This document shows positions 9,643 through 18,775 of a stretch of DNA of 64,000 nt, one piece after another. A model generated the notes under the pieces. That model was not told the origin of the DNA. It ran no database searches and saw only the letters and a list, made by a program, of their open reading frames with translations. The DNA comes from Oceanicola granulosus HTCC2516 (lineage in GTDB: Bacteria; Pseudomonadota; Alphaproteobacteria; Rhodobacterales; Rhodobacteraceae), in NCBI RefSeq assembly GCF_000153305.1, contig NZ_CH724107.1:2387117-2451116 (forward strand). The letters run 5' to 3'. Positions within the stretch are counted from its first letter, which is position 1, and every line of letters begins with the position of its first letter. Position numbers and translations under genes: made by a program.

Positions 9643-10106
9643 AGATCCAAGCGCCGCGACACCGCGTCGTCGGTCTCGCGCCAGGTCACGAAGCCCATGC
9701 GGCCGTAATAGGCGAGGCCGCCCGCGTTTTCCCGCCGGATCGTCGCGTCGATCGCGACCAGCCCGGCGGCGCGGGCGGCCTCGCGCGTCACCGCGAACAG
9801 GGCCGAGCCGATGCCGCCGCGGCCGTGGCCGGCGCGGACGAAGGTGGCGATGATCCCCCAGCCGGCCGGGATGCCGTCGCCGAAGGCCGGGTCGGCGCGC
9901 ACCAGCGACTGAAAGCCCAGCACCGTCCCGGCCTCGTCCTCGGCGAGCGTGCAGCAGACGCCGTCGGGCGGGGCGATGTAGTGCGCCACCATGCGCGCGG
10001 GCGTGAAGGGGCGGCGATGGGCGGTCGTGCCGCCGGCGGCGATCAGCGGGTTGATGACGGCGCAGAGGCCGGCGGCGTCCGCGTCGCTCGCCGGGCGCAG
10101 GATCAA
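9630..10106 (-). CDS. GNAT family N-acetyltransferase
   Basis: 158 residues starting at a TTG whose TTGA overlaps the stop of the upstream HD-hydrolase gene. The acetyl-CoA binding motif of GNAT enzymes is visible (VRAGHGRGGIGSALF, the R/Q-x-x-G-x-G/A type loop). Near the end, IRRENAGGLAYYGRMGFV is the usual C-terminal strand-helix of this family; such members (related to phosphinothricin or small-amine acetyltransferases) acetylate amines using acetyl-CoA. Substrate not predictable. It forms a two-gene operon with the HD protein. Confidence 0.85.
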   Translation of the reverse strand: MILRPASDADAAGLCAVINPLIAAGGTTAHRRPFTPARMVAHYIAPPDGVCCTLAEDEAGTVLGFQSLVRADPAFGDGIPAGWGIIATFVRAGHGRGGIGSALFAVTREAARAAGLVAIDATIRRENAGGLAYYGRMGFVTWRETDDAVSRRLDLQPR

Positions 10107-10693
10107 AGCGCCGCCAGGAGCGCGGCGTGGCGCGCGGTGTAGTCGGCGCGCACCTCGACGGGCGGGCGCAGGCGGATGTCGCACTCGTCGATGAACTCGG
10201 GCGCGGGCCGGCCGAAGAAGCGCGTCGCCTCGGCCTCGGAGAAGCCCGCGATCCGCACCGCCTCGAGCCAGGCCGAGACCTTGTCGGCCCGCTTGATCTG
10301 GCGCTTCACCGTCTTCGGCACCTGCGCCGGCAGCCCGAAGCGCAGGTGGATCGCGCTCATCAGCCGCTCGTCGAGCGCTCCGTAAGCCGGTCCGACGGCG
10401 GCCTTCACCGGCGAGATCATGTCGCCGATGACGTATTCCGGCGCGTCGTGCAGCAGCGCCGCCAGCCGCCATTTCGGCGGCGCGGCAGGCACCTGCCGCG
10501 AAAAGATGTCCTCCACCAGCAGCGAGTGCTCGGCGACGGAATAGGCGTAGTCGCCGTGCGTCTGCCCGTTCCAGCGGGCGACGAAGGCGAGGCCGTGGGC
10601 GATGTCCTCGATCTCGATGTCCATCGGCGTCGGGTCGAGCAGGTCGAGCCGGCGGCCGGAGAGCATCCTCTGCCAGGCGCGGGGCTGCTTCAT
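10103..10693 (-). CDS. HD domain phosphohydrolase (YfbR-like)
   Basis: 196 residues. HD-superfamily metal ligands are visible: [13 protein letters not shown] (first His), [14 protein letters not shown] (His-Asp pair) and a later Asp ([10 protein letters not shown]). The YfbR group hydrolyses nucleoside 5'-monophosphates, and this protein has the same size and motif spacing; the true substrate is uncertain. Start ATG 10693 diverges from ahcY, leaving a 167-base intergenic region. The gene is coupled to the downstream GNAT acetyltransferase by a four-base overlap. Confidence 0.82.
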   Translation of the reverse strand: MKQPRAWQRMLSGRRLDLLDPTPMDIEIEDIAHGLAFVARWNGQTHGDYAYSVAEHSLLVEDIFSRQVPAAPPKWRLAALLHDAPEYVIGDMISPVKAAVGPAYGALDERLMSAIHLRFGLPAQVPKTVKRQIKRADKVSAWLEAVRIAGFSEAEATRFFGRPAPEFIDECDIRLRPPVEVRADYTARHAALLAAL

Positions 10694-10860
10694 CGGGCCG
10701 AGCCGCGCGGCCGGTGCGGGTGGTCGGGCATGAGCGCTCCGTCGTTACGGCTGGCCAGCATGCGCAGCCGGCGGGGGAGGTCAAGGTGGCGCAGTTGTCG
10801 GTTCAGGGTCCACCTGCTAAGGCCGTGGCCAACCGGATCCAGCTCAGGAGTGCCACCGCA

Positions 10861-12246
10861 ATGGCCAAGGATTACGTCGTCAAGGACATCGCTCTCGCCG
10901 GCTACGGCCGCAAGGAGCTCGACATCGCCGAGACCGAAATGCCCGGCCTGATGGCCCTGCGCGAGGAATACGGCGAGAGCAAGCCGCTCACGGGCGCGCG
11001 CATCGTCGGCTCGCTGCACATGACGATCCAGACCGCCGTGCTGATCGAGACCCTGACCGCCCTCGGCGCCGACGTCCGCTGGGCCTCGTGCAACATCTTC
11101 TCCACCCAGGACCACGCCGCCGCCGCCATCGCCGACGCGGGCGTGCCGGTGTTCGCGATCAAGGGGCAGTCGCTGGAGGAGCACTGGGACTACCTCGACC
11201 GCTCGTTCCAGTTCCCCGAGGGTCCGAACATGATCCTCGACGACGGCGGCGACGCGACGCTCTACGTGCTGCTCGGCGCCGACGCCGAGGCCGGCAAGGA
11301 ATTCGGCGTGCCGACCTCCGAAGAGGAAGAGGTGATCCAGGCGCAGATCAAGAAGCGCATGGAGCAGAGCCCGGGCTGGTTCACCAAGACGCGCGACGCG
11401 ATCAAGGGCGTGTCGGAGGAGACCACCACCGGCGTCCACCGGCTTTACGAGCTGGTCAAGCAGGGCCGGCTGCCGTTCCCGGCGATCAACGTCAACGACA
11501 GCGTCACCAAGTCGAAGTTCGACAACAAGTACGGCTGCAAGGAGAGCCTCGTCGACGGCATCCGCCGCGCCACCGACACGATGATGGCAGGCAAGGTCGC
11601 CGTGGTCTGCGGCTACGGCGACGTTGGCAAGGGCTCGGCCGCCTCGCTGCGCGGCGCCGGGGCGCGGGTGAAGATTACCGAGGCCGACCCGATCTGCGCG
11701 CTGCAGGCGGCGATGGACGGGTTCGAGGTGGTGCTGCTCGAGGACGTGATCGACAGCGCCGATATCTTCATCACCACGACCGGCAACAAGGACGTGATCC
11801 GCATCGAGCACATGCGGCAGATGAAGGACATGGCGATCGTCGGCAACATCGGCCATTTCGACAACGAGATCCAGGTCGCCAACCTGCGCAACCACAAGTG
11901 GACGAACATCAAGGAGCAGGTGGACATGATCGAGATGCCCTCGGGCACTCGCATCATCCTGCTCTCTGAGGGCCGCTTGCTGAACCTCGGCAACGCCACC
12001 GGCCACCCGTCCTTCGTGATGTCGGCCTCGTTCACCAACCAGGTGCTGGCGCAGATCGAGCTTTGGACGAAGGGCGACCAGTACGACAACAAGGTCTACA
12101 TCCTGCCCAAGCACCTCGACGAGAAGGTCGCGCGGCTGCACCTCGCCAAGATCGGCGCGCGGCTGACCGAGCTGAGCCCGGAGCAGGCGGCCTATATCGG
12201 CGTCTCTCCCGAGGGGCCCTTCAAGCCCGAACATTACCGCTACTGA
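10861..12246 (+). CDS. ahcY: adenosylhomocysteinase (S-adenosylhomocysteine hydrolase)
   Basis: 461 residues. It has the bacterial SAHase features: [23 protein letters not shown] at the start, [15 protein letters not shown], the NAD-binding loop [35 protein letters not shown] and the C-terminal FKPEHYRY. It hydrolyses S-adenosylhomocysteine to adenosine and homocysteine in the cytoplasm, using bound NAD. ATG 10861 follows an AGGAG and gives the usual N-terminus; the longer open frame upstream has no family similarity. I looked for the SAH riboswitch core known upstream of ahcY in some relatives and did not see it. Confidence 0.97.
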   Translation: MAKDYVVKDIALAGYGRKELDIAETEMPGLMALREEYGESKPLTGARIVGSLHMTIQTAVLIETLTALGADVRWASCNIFSTQDHAAAAIADAGVPVFAIKGQSLEEHWDYLDRSFQFPEGPNMILDDGGDATLYVLLGADAEAGKEFGVPTSEEEEVIQAQIKKRMEQSPGWFTKTRDAIKGVSEETTTGVHRLYELVKQGRLPFPAINVNDSVTKSKFDNKYGCKESLVDGIRRATDTMMAGKVAVVCGYGDVGKGSAASLRGAGARVKITEADPICALQAAMDGFEVVLLEDVIDSADIFITTTGNKDVIRIEHMRQMKDMAIVGNIGHFDNEIQVANLRNHKWTNIKEQVDMIEMPSGTRIILLSEGRLLNLGNATGHPSFVMSASFTNQVLAQIELWTKGDQYDNKVYILPKHLDEKVARLHLAKIGARLTELSPEQAAYIGVSPEGPFKPEHYRY

Positions 12247-12254
12247 TAATCTTC

Positions 12255-12290
12255 CGCCCGGGCGGCGCGCACGATGCCGCCGTCCGGGCG
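12255..12290 (+). terminator. hairpin after ahcY
   Basis: Twelve-base-pair stem (12255-12266 with 12279-12290, one G-T pair) and 12-base loop, starting eight bases after the ahcY stop. There is no T tract, so it may be an RNA 3' end stabiliser or a weak terminator. Confidence 0.55.
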
Positions 12291-12468
12291 ATGAGTCATA
12301 TGACATAGCAGCCCGGCGCGGCTGCGGCCTCCCATGGCGCGGGAAGGCCCTGTAAACTATCGGCGAAATACCGCCGCTTCCGACGTCGAAAAATGTAGCC
12401 GGGCAGGGAACGAGTCAGAACCTTCGGCGCTTTCTCTAGCAATCGAAACACACGAGGAAGCAAATCCG

Positions 12469-13272
12469 ATGACCTACAAGACTCTCATGATCAGTGCCGC
12501 TGCCAGCGCTCTTTTCGCGTCGGCTTCCCTCGCTCAGACGACCGAGTCGATGGAAGTGCAGATCCCGGAAGGCACGACCTCGATCACCATCGACGTGACC
12601 ATCAACGACGGCGAAGCCTCCGTCAGCACCGAGGCCAACGCGGCCGCGGAGACGGAGATGGACGCCGAGACCGAGATGGACTCCGAAACCGAAATGGAGA
12701 CCGCCGAAACGGAGATGGAGACGGATGGCGACGCCGCTGCCGTGACCATGGCCGAGGGCGAGGCCGAGATGGAAGACGGCGAAATGGCCGAGACCGAGAT
12801 GGTCGAGGGCGAGGAGATGGCCGAAGGCGAGATGGAGACCGTCGAGGCCGAGGTCGAGACCATCGATCCCGAAGCCAACACCGCTGTCGGCACCGCCACC
12901 GACCCGGCCGTCGATCCGGCTGTCGACGGTGAAATGGCCGTCGCTCCCACCTTCACCAGCTTCGAGGAGATGATGGTCGGCGACGTGGTCGGCCTCATCG
13001 TGCGCAACGACGAAGGCGACCGTGTCGGCGAGATCGACTACGTGGTGCAGACCTCCGAAGCGCTGGCCGGTGTGATCGGCGTCGGCGGCTTCCTGGGCCT
13101 CGGCGAGTACACCGTGGCGATCCCGCTCGAGGACTTCCAGCTCGTCGACGGCGGCCAGAGCCTGCTGCTCGCCGGCGCGACCAAGGATGGCCTGAAGGAG
13201 CTGCCCGAGTTCGACGAGTCCGAGATCGAAGGCATGGAAGCCGACGTCCCGCTCTCCGAAGTCATGCAGTAA
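12469..13272 (+). CDS. secreted acidic protein with PRC-barrel domain
   Basis: 267 residues from ATG 12469 (GAGGAAG ribosome binding site). A Sec signal peptide is clear (MTYKTLMISAAASALFASASLAQ). Residues about 55-150 are a low-complexity acidic region built from repeated E-T-E-M, E-G-E and A-E-M units with very few basic residues. The last 100 residues form a PRC-barrel-like domain (GDVVGLIVRNDEGDRVGEIDYVVQ ... VAIPLEDFQLV). Exported PRC-barrel proteins of this type are common in Rhodobacterales but have no settled function; binding of cations or envelope components is a guess. The gene is monocistronic and ends at a strong terminator. Confidence 0.8.
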   Translation: MTYKTLMISAAASALFASASLAQTTESMEVQIPEGTTSITIDVTINDGEASVSTEANAAAETEMDAETEMDSETEMETAETEMETDGDAAAVTMAEGEAEMEDGEMAETEMVEGEEMAEGEMETVEAEVETIDPEANTAVGTATDPAVDPAVDGEMAVAPTFTSFEEMMVGDVVGLIVRNDEGDRVGEIDYVVQTSEALAGVIGVGGFLGLGEYTVAIPLEDFQLVDGGQSLLLAGATKDGLKELPEFDESEIEGMEADVPLSEVMQ

Positions 13273-13294
13273 CAGTGTCTATCTGACACCAGAA

Positions 13295-13319
13295 GCCCGG
13301 GCAGCCGCCCGGGCTTTTT
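13295..13319 (+). terminator. terminator after the PRC-barrel gene
   Basis: Perfect eight-base-pair stem GCCCGGGC / GCCCGGGC (13295-13302, 13307-13314), AGCC loop, then five T. A small GTGTC/GACAC hairpin lies just before it. Confidence 0.9.
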
Positions 13320-13384
13320 CTCGTGCGGCGTTGCGTGATGTCATCCGACACCCTACCCTCTCCGGGGATCAACAGGGGGACGGC

Positions 13385-13726
13385 ATGGGCAAGCGCGAAG
13401 ACCTGATCGAGCGGTACGCGGACGATCTGCGCACCAAGTGCGGCATCGAGCCGGACATGGAGCTGCTGCGCAAGGTGACGATCGGCTGCGGGCCGGCGAT
13501 CTACAATTCCGACAGCGCCACGGTGGCGGCGAGCCAGCCCAGCGAGGTCGAGACGGTGAAGAACAACTTCCTCGTCCGCAAGCTCGGCCTATCCGACGGG
13601 CCGGAGCTGACGGAGGCGATCGAGGAGGTGATCGAGACGTACGGCCGCAGCGAGCGCGACAAGTACCGGGCGGTCATCTACTACATGCTCACCAAGCACT
13701 TCGGTCGCGAGTCCGTCTACCGCTGA
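13385..13726 (+). CDS. DUF2853 family protein
   Basis: 113 residues, mostly helical. It has the DUF2853 layout: a start near MGKREDLIERYADDLRTKCG, a central GCGPAIYNSDSATVA, and the ending YRAVIYYMLTKHFGRESVY. The family is small, cytoplasmic and of unknown function. ATG 13385 follows a GGGGGA ribosome binding site and gives the conserved N-terminus, so the upstream extension of the open frame is not used. It is a single gene between two hairpins and converges on a DUF1761 gene. Confidence 0.85.
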   Translation: MGKREDLIERYADDLRTKCGIEPDMELLRKVTIGCGPAIYNSDSATVAASQPSEVETVKNNFLVRKLGLSDGPELTEAIEEVIETYGRSERDKYRAVIYYMLTKHFGRESVYR

Positions 13727-13857
13727 CGCGGAGCATTCGCGTCGAATTGTCGGCACTTGGTCTTTGCCTGGTCGTGCCCTCGCGGTGTAGGACGACCGGG
13801 AGGGCCAGGACGGCCGAAACACTTCCCGACGACACGCGTGGTGGGCACGCGGGGTGA

Positions 13858-13893
13858 GGCGGAGGGTTTCGGCAGCCGCCGGGGCCCTCCGCC
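13858..13893. terminator. hairpin between convergent genes
   Basis: GGCGGAGGG (13858-13866) pairs perfectly with CCCTCCGCC (13885-13893). It sits between the ends of DUF2853 (+) and DUF1761 (-) and may terminate either transcript. No T tract is evident on either strand, so confidence is moderate. Confidence 0.55.
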
Positions 13894-13899
13894 ATCGTT

Positions 13900-14292
13900 T
13901 CAGAACAGGCCCAGCACGAAGCCGATGATCGTCGGTCCGAGGATCGCGTAGCCGCCGTCGAGCACGATCAGCTTTGGCTTCCGCGCCGAGTACGCGTAGT
14001 TCATCGCCAGCCAAGGTGCGATGAAGAACAGCCCCACACCGAAGCCCGACAGCGCGCTGCCGAACACGCTCTCCACGTCGCCCGCCTCGAGAATGTGGCG
14101 CAGCATGATCGCCACCAGCAGCTGCGCGACGAAGCTGACGACGTGCGGCGTCGGCCCGCTGTTGAGCGGCGCGCCGTCCGGCCCCGTCGGCACCTCCGAC
14201 GCCTCGAGCCACTGTTTCGACAGCGTCATGTACCACGCCGCACCGCCGGCGAAGCTGGCGATGGCGGCGACGAGTATCGCGATGATGGTCAT
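13900..14292 (-). CDS. DUF1761 family integral membrane protein
   Basis: 130 residues with about four hydrophobic helices (residues 1-22, 50-70, 78-100, 108-130). The pattern matches DUF1761: an N-terminal helix ending in AGGAAWYMTLSKQWLEA, a central HVVSFVAQLLVAIML, and WLAMNYAYSARKPKLIVLDGGYAI near the C-terminus. Function is unknown. It is probably the last gene of the tsaD-gpsA-EVE group, though a 59-base gap separates it from the EVE gene. Confidence 0.8.
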   Translation of the reverse strand: MTIIAILVAAIASFAGGAAWYMTLSKQWLEASEVPTGPDGAPLNSGPTPHVVSFVAQLLVAIMLRHILEAGDVESVFGSALSGFGVGLFFIAPWLAMNYAYSARKPKLIVLDGGYAILGPTIIGFVLGLF

Positions 14293-14351
14293 GAGCGGCC
14301 CCTCTCTCTGCTGTCCCTGCAAGCGAGTATGAAGCCGATCGGCGCGCGGCG

Positions 14352-14771
14352 CTACGGCGCCGTGTCCCCCATCTCGCAGATCGCCCGCCAGGCGGCCTCG
14401 TCCACCGGCTGGACCGACAGCCGCGTGTTCTTCACCAGCGCCATGTCGGCGAAGCGCGGGTCGGCCTTGATCTGTTCGAGCGTCACCGGCCGGGTGAAGG
14501 GGCGCACGGCACGGATATCGACGCACTCCCAGCGATCGTCGTCGCTGGTGCTGTCGGGGTGCGCCTCGGCGATGACCTCGACGATGCCGACGACGGCCTT
14601 GTCGGATTGCGAGTGATAGAAGAAGCCGAGGTCGCCGACCTTCATCTGCCGCATCACGTTGCGCGCCTGGTAGTTGCGCACCCCGTCCCACTCCTCGCCC
14701 GCCTCGCCCCGCGCGACCTGATCGTCCCAGGACCAGCCTTCGGGCTCGGACTTGAACAGCCAATACGCCAT
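14352..14771 (-). CDS. EVE domain-containing protein
   Basis: 139 residues beginning MAYWLFKSEPEGWSWDDQV, the hallmark of EVE/thymocyte nuclear protein 1-like proteins. Further family signs are GVRNYQARNVMRQMKVGDLGFFYHS and VGIVEVIAEAHPD. EVE domains have a PUA-like fold and are thought to bind modified nucleobases in DNA or RNA. The gene is three bases downstream of gpsA, matching the common alphaproteobacterial order tsaD-gpsA-(YciI)-EVE; the YciI-type gene often present there is absent. Confidence 0.92.
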   Translation of the reverse strand: MAYWLFKSEPEGWSWDDQVARGEAGEEWDGVRNYQARNVMRQMKVGDLGFFYHSQSDKAVVGIVEVIAEAHPDSTSDDDRWECVDIRAVRPFTRPVTLEQIKADPRFADMALVKNTRLSVQPVDEAAWRAICEMGDTAP

Positions 14772-14774
14772 CGC

Positions 14775-15734
14775 TCACTCCTCCTTCAGCGGCCGCGACA
14801 GCAGTCGTGCGAGCGCATCCTGCGCCGTGATCGTCTCTTCCACCAGCGCCTCGACCACCGCGCAGACCGGCAGGTCGAGGCCGCGCACCCGGGCGATCCG
14901 GCCGATGGCGCGGGCCGTGGCGACACCCTCGACGGTGCTCCCCGTGTCTCCGCGCTCGCCGCGCCCGATGGCGAGGCCGTGGCGGTAGTTGCGCGACTGG
15001 TCGGAGGTGCAGGTCAGGGTCAGGTCGCCGAAGCCCGACAGCCCCGCGAGGGTCTCGGCCTCGGCGCCCATGCCGACGGCGAGGCGCTGCATCTCGGCGA
15101 AGCCGCGCGTGATGAGCGCGGCGCGTGCGCTCTCGCCGAAGCCCGCGCCGATGCAGGTGCCGCAGGCGATGGCCATGACGTTCTTCAGCGCCCCTCCGAG
15201 CTCGGCACCGGTGACATCGGCGGTGCGATAGAGCCGCAGCACCGGGGTCGAGAGCCGGTCCTGCAGCGCGACGGCGGCGGCGGAGTTTCGGCAGGCGAGG
15301 GTGAGGGCGGTCGGCAGGCTGCGGGCGATGTCGGCGGCGAAGCTCGGGCCGGTGAGCACGGCGGCGGTGGCATCGGGCACGGCGGCCTCGATGATGGCCG
15401 ACGGCCCCTCGCCCGTCTCCACGTCGATACCCTTGGAGCACGCGACGAGCGGCTTGCCGGCAAGGCGGGCGCCGTGCTGCGCGAGGAACGGGCGGAGCTG
15501 CTGGGCGGGAATGGCGAGCAGCACGATCTCGGCGGCGAAAACAGTCTCTAGATCAGCCGAAACGCGCACCGGCGCGGGGATCGGCACCCCGGCGAGCCGG
15601 TGGCGATTTTCCCGCGTTTGTTCGTTCCGCGCGGCCTCCTCCGCGTCGCGCATCCAGAGCGTCACCGGCCCGTTCGCCGCCAGGGCCGCCGCCAGCGCGG
15701 TGCCGAACGCGCCGCCTCCCGCCACTGCGATCAT
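14775..15734 (-). CDS. gpsA: glycerol-3-phosphate dehydrogenase [NAD(P)+]
   Basis: 319 residues starting [22 protein letters not shown], the dinucleotide-binding Rossmann loop of GpsA. Other family signs are [52 protein letters not shown] (catalytic Lys region) and [12 protein letters not shown]. The enzyme reduces dihydroxyacetone phosphate to glycerol 3-phosphate for phospholipid synthesis. The ATG at 15734 overlaps the tsaD stop by four bases, which fixes the start against the longer open frame upstream. Confidence 0.97.
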   Translation of the reverse strand: MIAVAGGGAFGTALAAALAANGPVTLWMRDAEEAARNEQTRENRHRLAGVPIPAPVRVSADLETVFAAEIVLLAIPAQQLRPFLAQHGARLAGKPLVACSKGIDVETGEGPSAIIEAAVPDATAAVLTGPSFAADIARSLPTALTLACRNSAAAVALQDRLSTPVLRLYRTADVTGAELGGALKNVMAIACGTCIGAGFGESARAALITRGFAEMQRLAVGMGAEAETLAGLSGFGDLTLTCTSDQSRNYRHGLAIGRGERGDTGSTVEGVATARAIGRIARVRGLDLPVCAVVEALVEETITAQDALARLLSRPLKEE

Positions 15735-16795
15735 GCCTTCGCTCCCTTCTTGCCCGACCCTAGCATCGCCGCCGCCCGGGAATCGAGCGGCCAGCGCGGC
15801 CGGGCCGCGAGGTCCATGCCGTCGCGCCGCCCCAGCGCGAAGAGAGCGCCGCCCGCGTAGGCGATCATCGCGGCGTTGTCGGTGCAGAGCGCCAGCGGCG
15901 GGGCGAGGAAACCAGTGTCTGTCTCGGCGCAAACCGCCTCGAGCGCCGCCCGGACCGTGCCGTTGGCCGCGACGCCCCCGGCGACGGCGAACCGCGATAC
16001 GCCTGCCTCGGCCAGCGCCCGGCGCGTCTTCTCGGCGAGGATATCGGCCACCGCCTGCTGGAAGCCGGCGCAGAGGTCGGCGCGGTCGGTGACGGTGAGG
16101 CCGCCCTTCTCGGCGACGATGGCGTCACGGGCCCGCAGCAGGGCCGTCTTCAGGCCGGAGAAGCTCATGTCGCAGCCCGGTCTGTCGAGCAGCGGGCGTG
16201 GCAGGGCGAAGCGGCGGGCATCGCCCTCGGCGGCGGCGCGCTCGACGGCGGGGCCGCCGGGCTGGGGCAGGCCGAGCAGGCGGGCGGTCTTGTCGAAGGC
16301 CTCGCCCGGCGCGTCGTCGATCGTGCCGCCGAGTCGGCGGAACTCGTCGGCGCCCTCGACCAGCAGGAACTGGCAATGCCCGCCCGAGACGAGCAGCAGC
16401 AGGTAGGGGAAGGCAACCCCGTCGGTGAGCTGCGGCGTCAGCGCATGGCCGGCGAGGTGATTGACCCCGATCAGCGGCTTGCCCGTCGCCGCCGCCAGCC
16501 CCTTGGCGCACATCACCCCGGCGAGCACCCCGCCGATCAGCCCCGGCCCGGCCGTGACGGCAATTGCGTCGACCTCCGCCAGCGTCACCCGCGCCTCCTC
16601 GAGCGCGGCCTCGACGCAGTGGTCGATCTTCTCGGCATGGGCGCGGGCGGCGATCTCCGGGACGACGCCGCCGAAGTCGGCGTGGAGCTCCGCCTGGCCG
16701 AGGACGACCGACGACAGGATCCGCCGGCCGCGCACGAGGGCGGCGGCGGTGTCGTCGCAGCTGCTTTCGAGGCCGAGGATCAGGGGATCGGACAT
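15731..16795 (-). CDS. tsaD: tRNA N6-threonylcarbamoyladenosine synthase TsaD
   Basis: 354 residues opening [16 protein letters not shown], as in TsaD/Gcp. The metal-binding His pair lies in [10 protein letters not shown] (the family usually has H-x-E-G-H; here Ala replaces Glu). [19 protein letters not shown] and [15 protein letters not shown] are also present. TsaD transfers the threonylcarbamoyl group to A37 of ANN-decoding tRNAs together with TsaB and TsaE. It is first in the tsaD-gpsA-EVE operon and divergent from hemD, with 68 bases between the starts. Confidence 0.96.
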   Translation of the reverse strand: MSDPLILGLESSCDDTAAALVRGRRILSSVVLGQAELHADFGGVVPEIAARAHAEKIDHCVEAALEEARVTLAEVDAIAVTAGPGLIGGVLAGVMCAKGLAAATGKPLIGVNHLAGHALTPQLTDGVAFPYLLLLVSGGHCQFLLVEGADEFRRLGGTIDDAPGEAFDKTARLLGLPQPGGPAVERAAAEGDARRFALPRPLLDRPGCDMSFSGLKTALLRARDAIVAEKGGLTVTDRADLCAGFQQAVADILAEKTRRALAEAGVSRFAVAGGVAANGTVRAALEAVCAETDTGFLAPPLALCTDNAAMIAYAGGALFALGRRDGMDLAARPRWPLDSRAAAMLGSGKKGAKA

Positions 16796-16863
16796 GGGCG
16801 CCGGTTGCTCTTGGGTGCGCTGCAGGTAACACTGGCCCGCTCCCCGAACAATGGCCCCCGCTC

Positions 16864-17571
16864 ATGCCCGCGCCCGATCCCGTCCTGCTCGTCACCCGTC
16901 CCGCACCGGCGGCCGAACGCTTCGCCGAGGCGGTGCAGGCGCGGGTTGGGCCGGTACAGAGCCTGATATCGCCGCTGCAGGAGATCGTGCACTGTGACCC
17001 GGGCCCGCTGCCCGAGGCGGGCGCACTTGTGCTAACCTCTGCCAACGGCGCGGCGGCGGCGGACCGGCTGGGGCTGGGCGGCGAAGCCTGGTGCGTAGGG
17101 CCGCAGACGGCGGCGGCGGCGCGGGCGGCGGGGCTCGAGGCGGTGGCGGCGGAGGGGGACGCGGACTCGCTCGTGGCGCTGCTGCGCGCTCGCCGTCCCG
17201 CAGGTCCGCTGCTGCACCTGCGCGGGGCGCACGCGCGGGGCGACGTGGCGCGTCGCCTGACCGAGGCGGGCCTGCCCTGTGCCGAGCGCGTCGTCTACCG
17301 CCAGGAGCCGCGCCCGCCGACGCCGCAAGCTTGGGCCCTACTGCGCGGTGACGCGCCCCTCGTCGTCCCGCTGTTCTCCCCCCGCTCGGCCGCGCTCTTC
17401 GCCGCGCTCACGCCGATTGACGCGCCGCTGCACCTCGTCGCGATCAGCGCGGCAACCGCCGGGCCCTTGGCGGCGTTGGCCTCGCGGGAGTGCCGCGTCG
17501 CGCCGGCTCCCGAGGGAGAGGCGGTGCTCGCGTTGACGTGCGACGTGCTCGGGCCATTGTTGATGCCTTGA
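16864..17571 (+). CDS. hemD: uroporphyrinogen-III synthase
   Basis: 235 residues. Sequence identity within HemD is low, but the pattern fits: VLLVTRPAPAAERFA at the start, ALVLTSANGAAAADRL, CVGPQTAAAARAAGL, and PLFSPRSAALFAAL followed by ISAATAGPLAAL. HemD cyclises hydroxymethylbilane to uroporphyrinogen III in the cytoplasm. ATG 16864 is the first suitable start after the tsaD promoter region. Context supports the call: it precedes the mitofilin-like and hemY genes, a standard alphaproteobacterial order. hemC, often found just upstream, is not between tsaD and hemD here. Confidence 0.88.
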   Translation: MPAPDPVLLVTRPAPAAERFAEAVQARVGPVQSLISPLQEIVHCDPGPLPEAGALVLTSANGAAAADRLGLGGEAWCVGPQTAAAARAAGLEAVAAEGDADSLVALLRARRPAGPLLHLRGAHARGDVARRLTEAGLPCAERVVYRQEPRPPTPQAWALLRGDAPLVVPLFSPRSAALFAALTPIDAPLHLVAISAATAGPLAALASRECRVAPAPEGEAVLALTCDVLGPLLMP

Positions 17572-17619
17572 GGGCGGTCTAGGTTGAGGGCCGCATCAGA
17601 TACGGAAGGAATTGCCCAG

Positions 17620-18765
17620 GTGGCGGACATCACGAACGAGAGCACCGCAGACGAGACCGCCACGCCCCGTGATCCCGTTCCGGCCGACCGGGAGAAGGTC
17701 GTGGAGGTGCGCCGCGGCGGGTTCGCGGGCGCCATCGTGGGCGGGCTGTTCGCCGGGGCCGTCGGCTACGGGCTCGCGTTCTTCCAGTTCGGGCCGGGCG
17801 ACGAGGTGGTCGACACCACCGGCCCCGACAACGCCGCCGCCATCGCCGAGCTTCAGGCCGCCGTCGAGGAGCTGGCCGAGGGGCCCGACTTCGCGCCGCT
17901 ACAGCAGGCCGTCGACAGCGCCTCCGCCGGGGCGAGCGAGGCTTCCGAGCGGGTCGATGCGCTGCAGGACGAGCTTGGCGACACGCTGGCCCAGATCAAC
18001 GCCAACATCGCCGCGCTCGACGAGCGGCTGACCGACGTCGAGCAGCGTCCGCAGGCGGACGGCTCGCTCTCGAGTGCCGCCGTGGAGGCCTACGAGCGCG
18101 AGATCGCCGCGCTGCGCGAGGAGACGGCGGCGACGGTAAGCGCGCTCGAGGAGCGGGTCGCCACCGCCGAGGGCAACGTCGAGTCTCTCTCGGGGCAGGT
18201 GCAGAACGAGCTCGTGGCGCTGCAGGAGCAGGCCGAGACGGTCGAGGCGCAGTCGGCCGCCGCCGCCGACGCCGCCGCCGCCCGCGCCGCCGCCGAGGAC
18301 GTGGCGAGCGCCCTGCGCAACGGTGCCCCTTATGCCGAGCCGCTGGCCGAGCTGCAGGCGACGGAAGCGGGCGCGGACGTGCCGCAGGTGATCGCGGAGA
18401 ACGCGGAGGAGGGCGTCACCAGCCTCTCCGAGCTGCAGGCGAGCTACGCCGACGCCGCCCGCGCCGCCCTCGCCGCGGCCCGGGCCGCGGGCGAGGACGC
18501 GACCGCCGAGGGCACGGGCGGCTTCTTCCGCCGCCAGTTCAACGTCCGCTCCGTCGAGCCGCGCGAGGGCGACGACCCCGACGCGGTGCTGTCGCGCGCC
18601 GAGGCGGCGCTGCGCGAGGGGCGGGTGGCCGAGGCGCTCGCCGAGCTCGACGCGCTGCCCGCGCCTGCCCTCGAGGCGATGGCCGACTGGCGCACCGCCG
18701 CCGCCCGCCGTGTCGAGGCGCTCGCCGCGCTCGACGACCTGACCCAATCCCTGAACACCAACTGA
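17620..18765 (+). CDS. mitofilin-like inner-membrane protein (COG4223)
   Basis: 381 residues from GTG 17620, which has AAGGA seven bases upstream; a TTG at 17584 would add 12 residues. One transmembrane helix (about residues 34-55, AGAIVGGLFAGAVGYGLAFF) follows a short charged N-terminus. The region 70-230 is Ala/Glu-rich and predicted coiled coil, and the C-terminus has the conserved EGRVAEALAELDALPAPALEAMADWRTAAARR region of alphaproteobacterial mitofilin homologues. These proteins are implicated in membrane organisation and sit next to hemD/hemY, as here. Confidence 0.85.
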   Translation: MADITNESTADETATPRDPVPADREKVVEVRRGGFAGAIVGGLFAGAVGYGLAFFQFGPGDEVVDTTGPDNAAAIAELQAAVEELAEGPDFAPLQQAVDSASAGASEASERVDALQDELGDTLAQINANIAALDERLTDVEQRPQADGSLSSAAVEAYEREIAALREETAATVSALEERVATAEGNVESLSGQVQNELVALQEQAETVEAQSAAAADAAAARAAAEDVASALRNGAPYAEPLAELQATEAGADVPQVIAENAEEGVTSLSELQASYADAARAALAAARAAGEDATAEGTGGFFRRQFNVRSVEPREGDDPDAVLSRAEAALREGRVAEALAELDALPAPALEAMADWRTAAARRVEALAALDDLTQSLNTN

Positions 18766-18775
18766 GGCCGCGCGT

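Noticed and set aside
10694-10860. SAH riboswitch upstream of ahcY
   Set aside because: The conserved GAGGAGCGCTGC-type core and matching stem were not found in the leader, despite being expected in some relatives.
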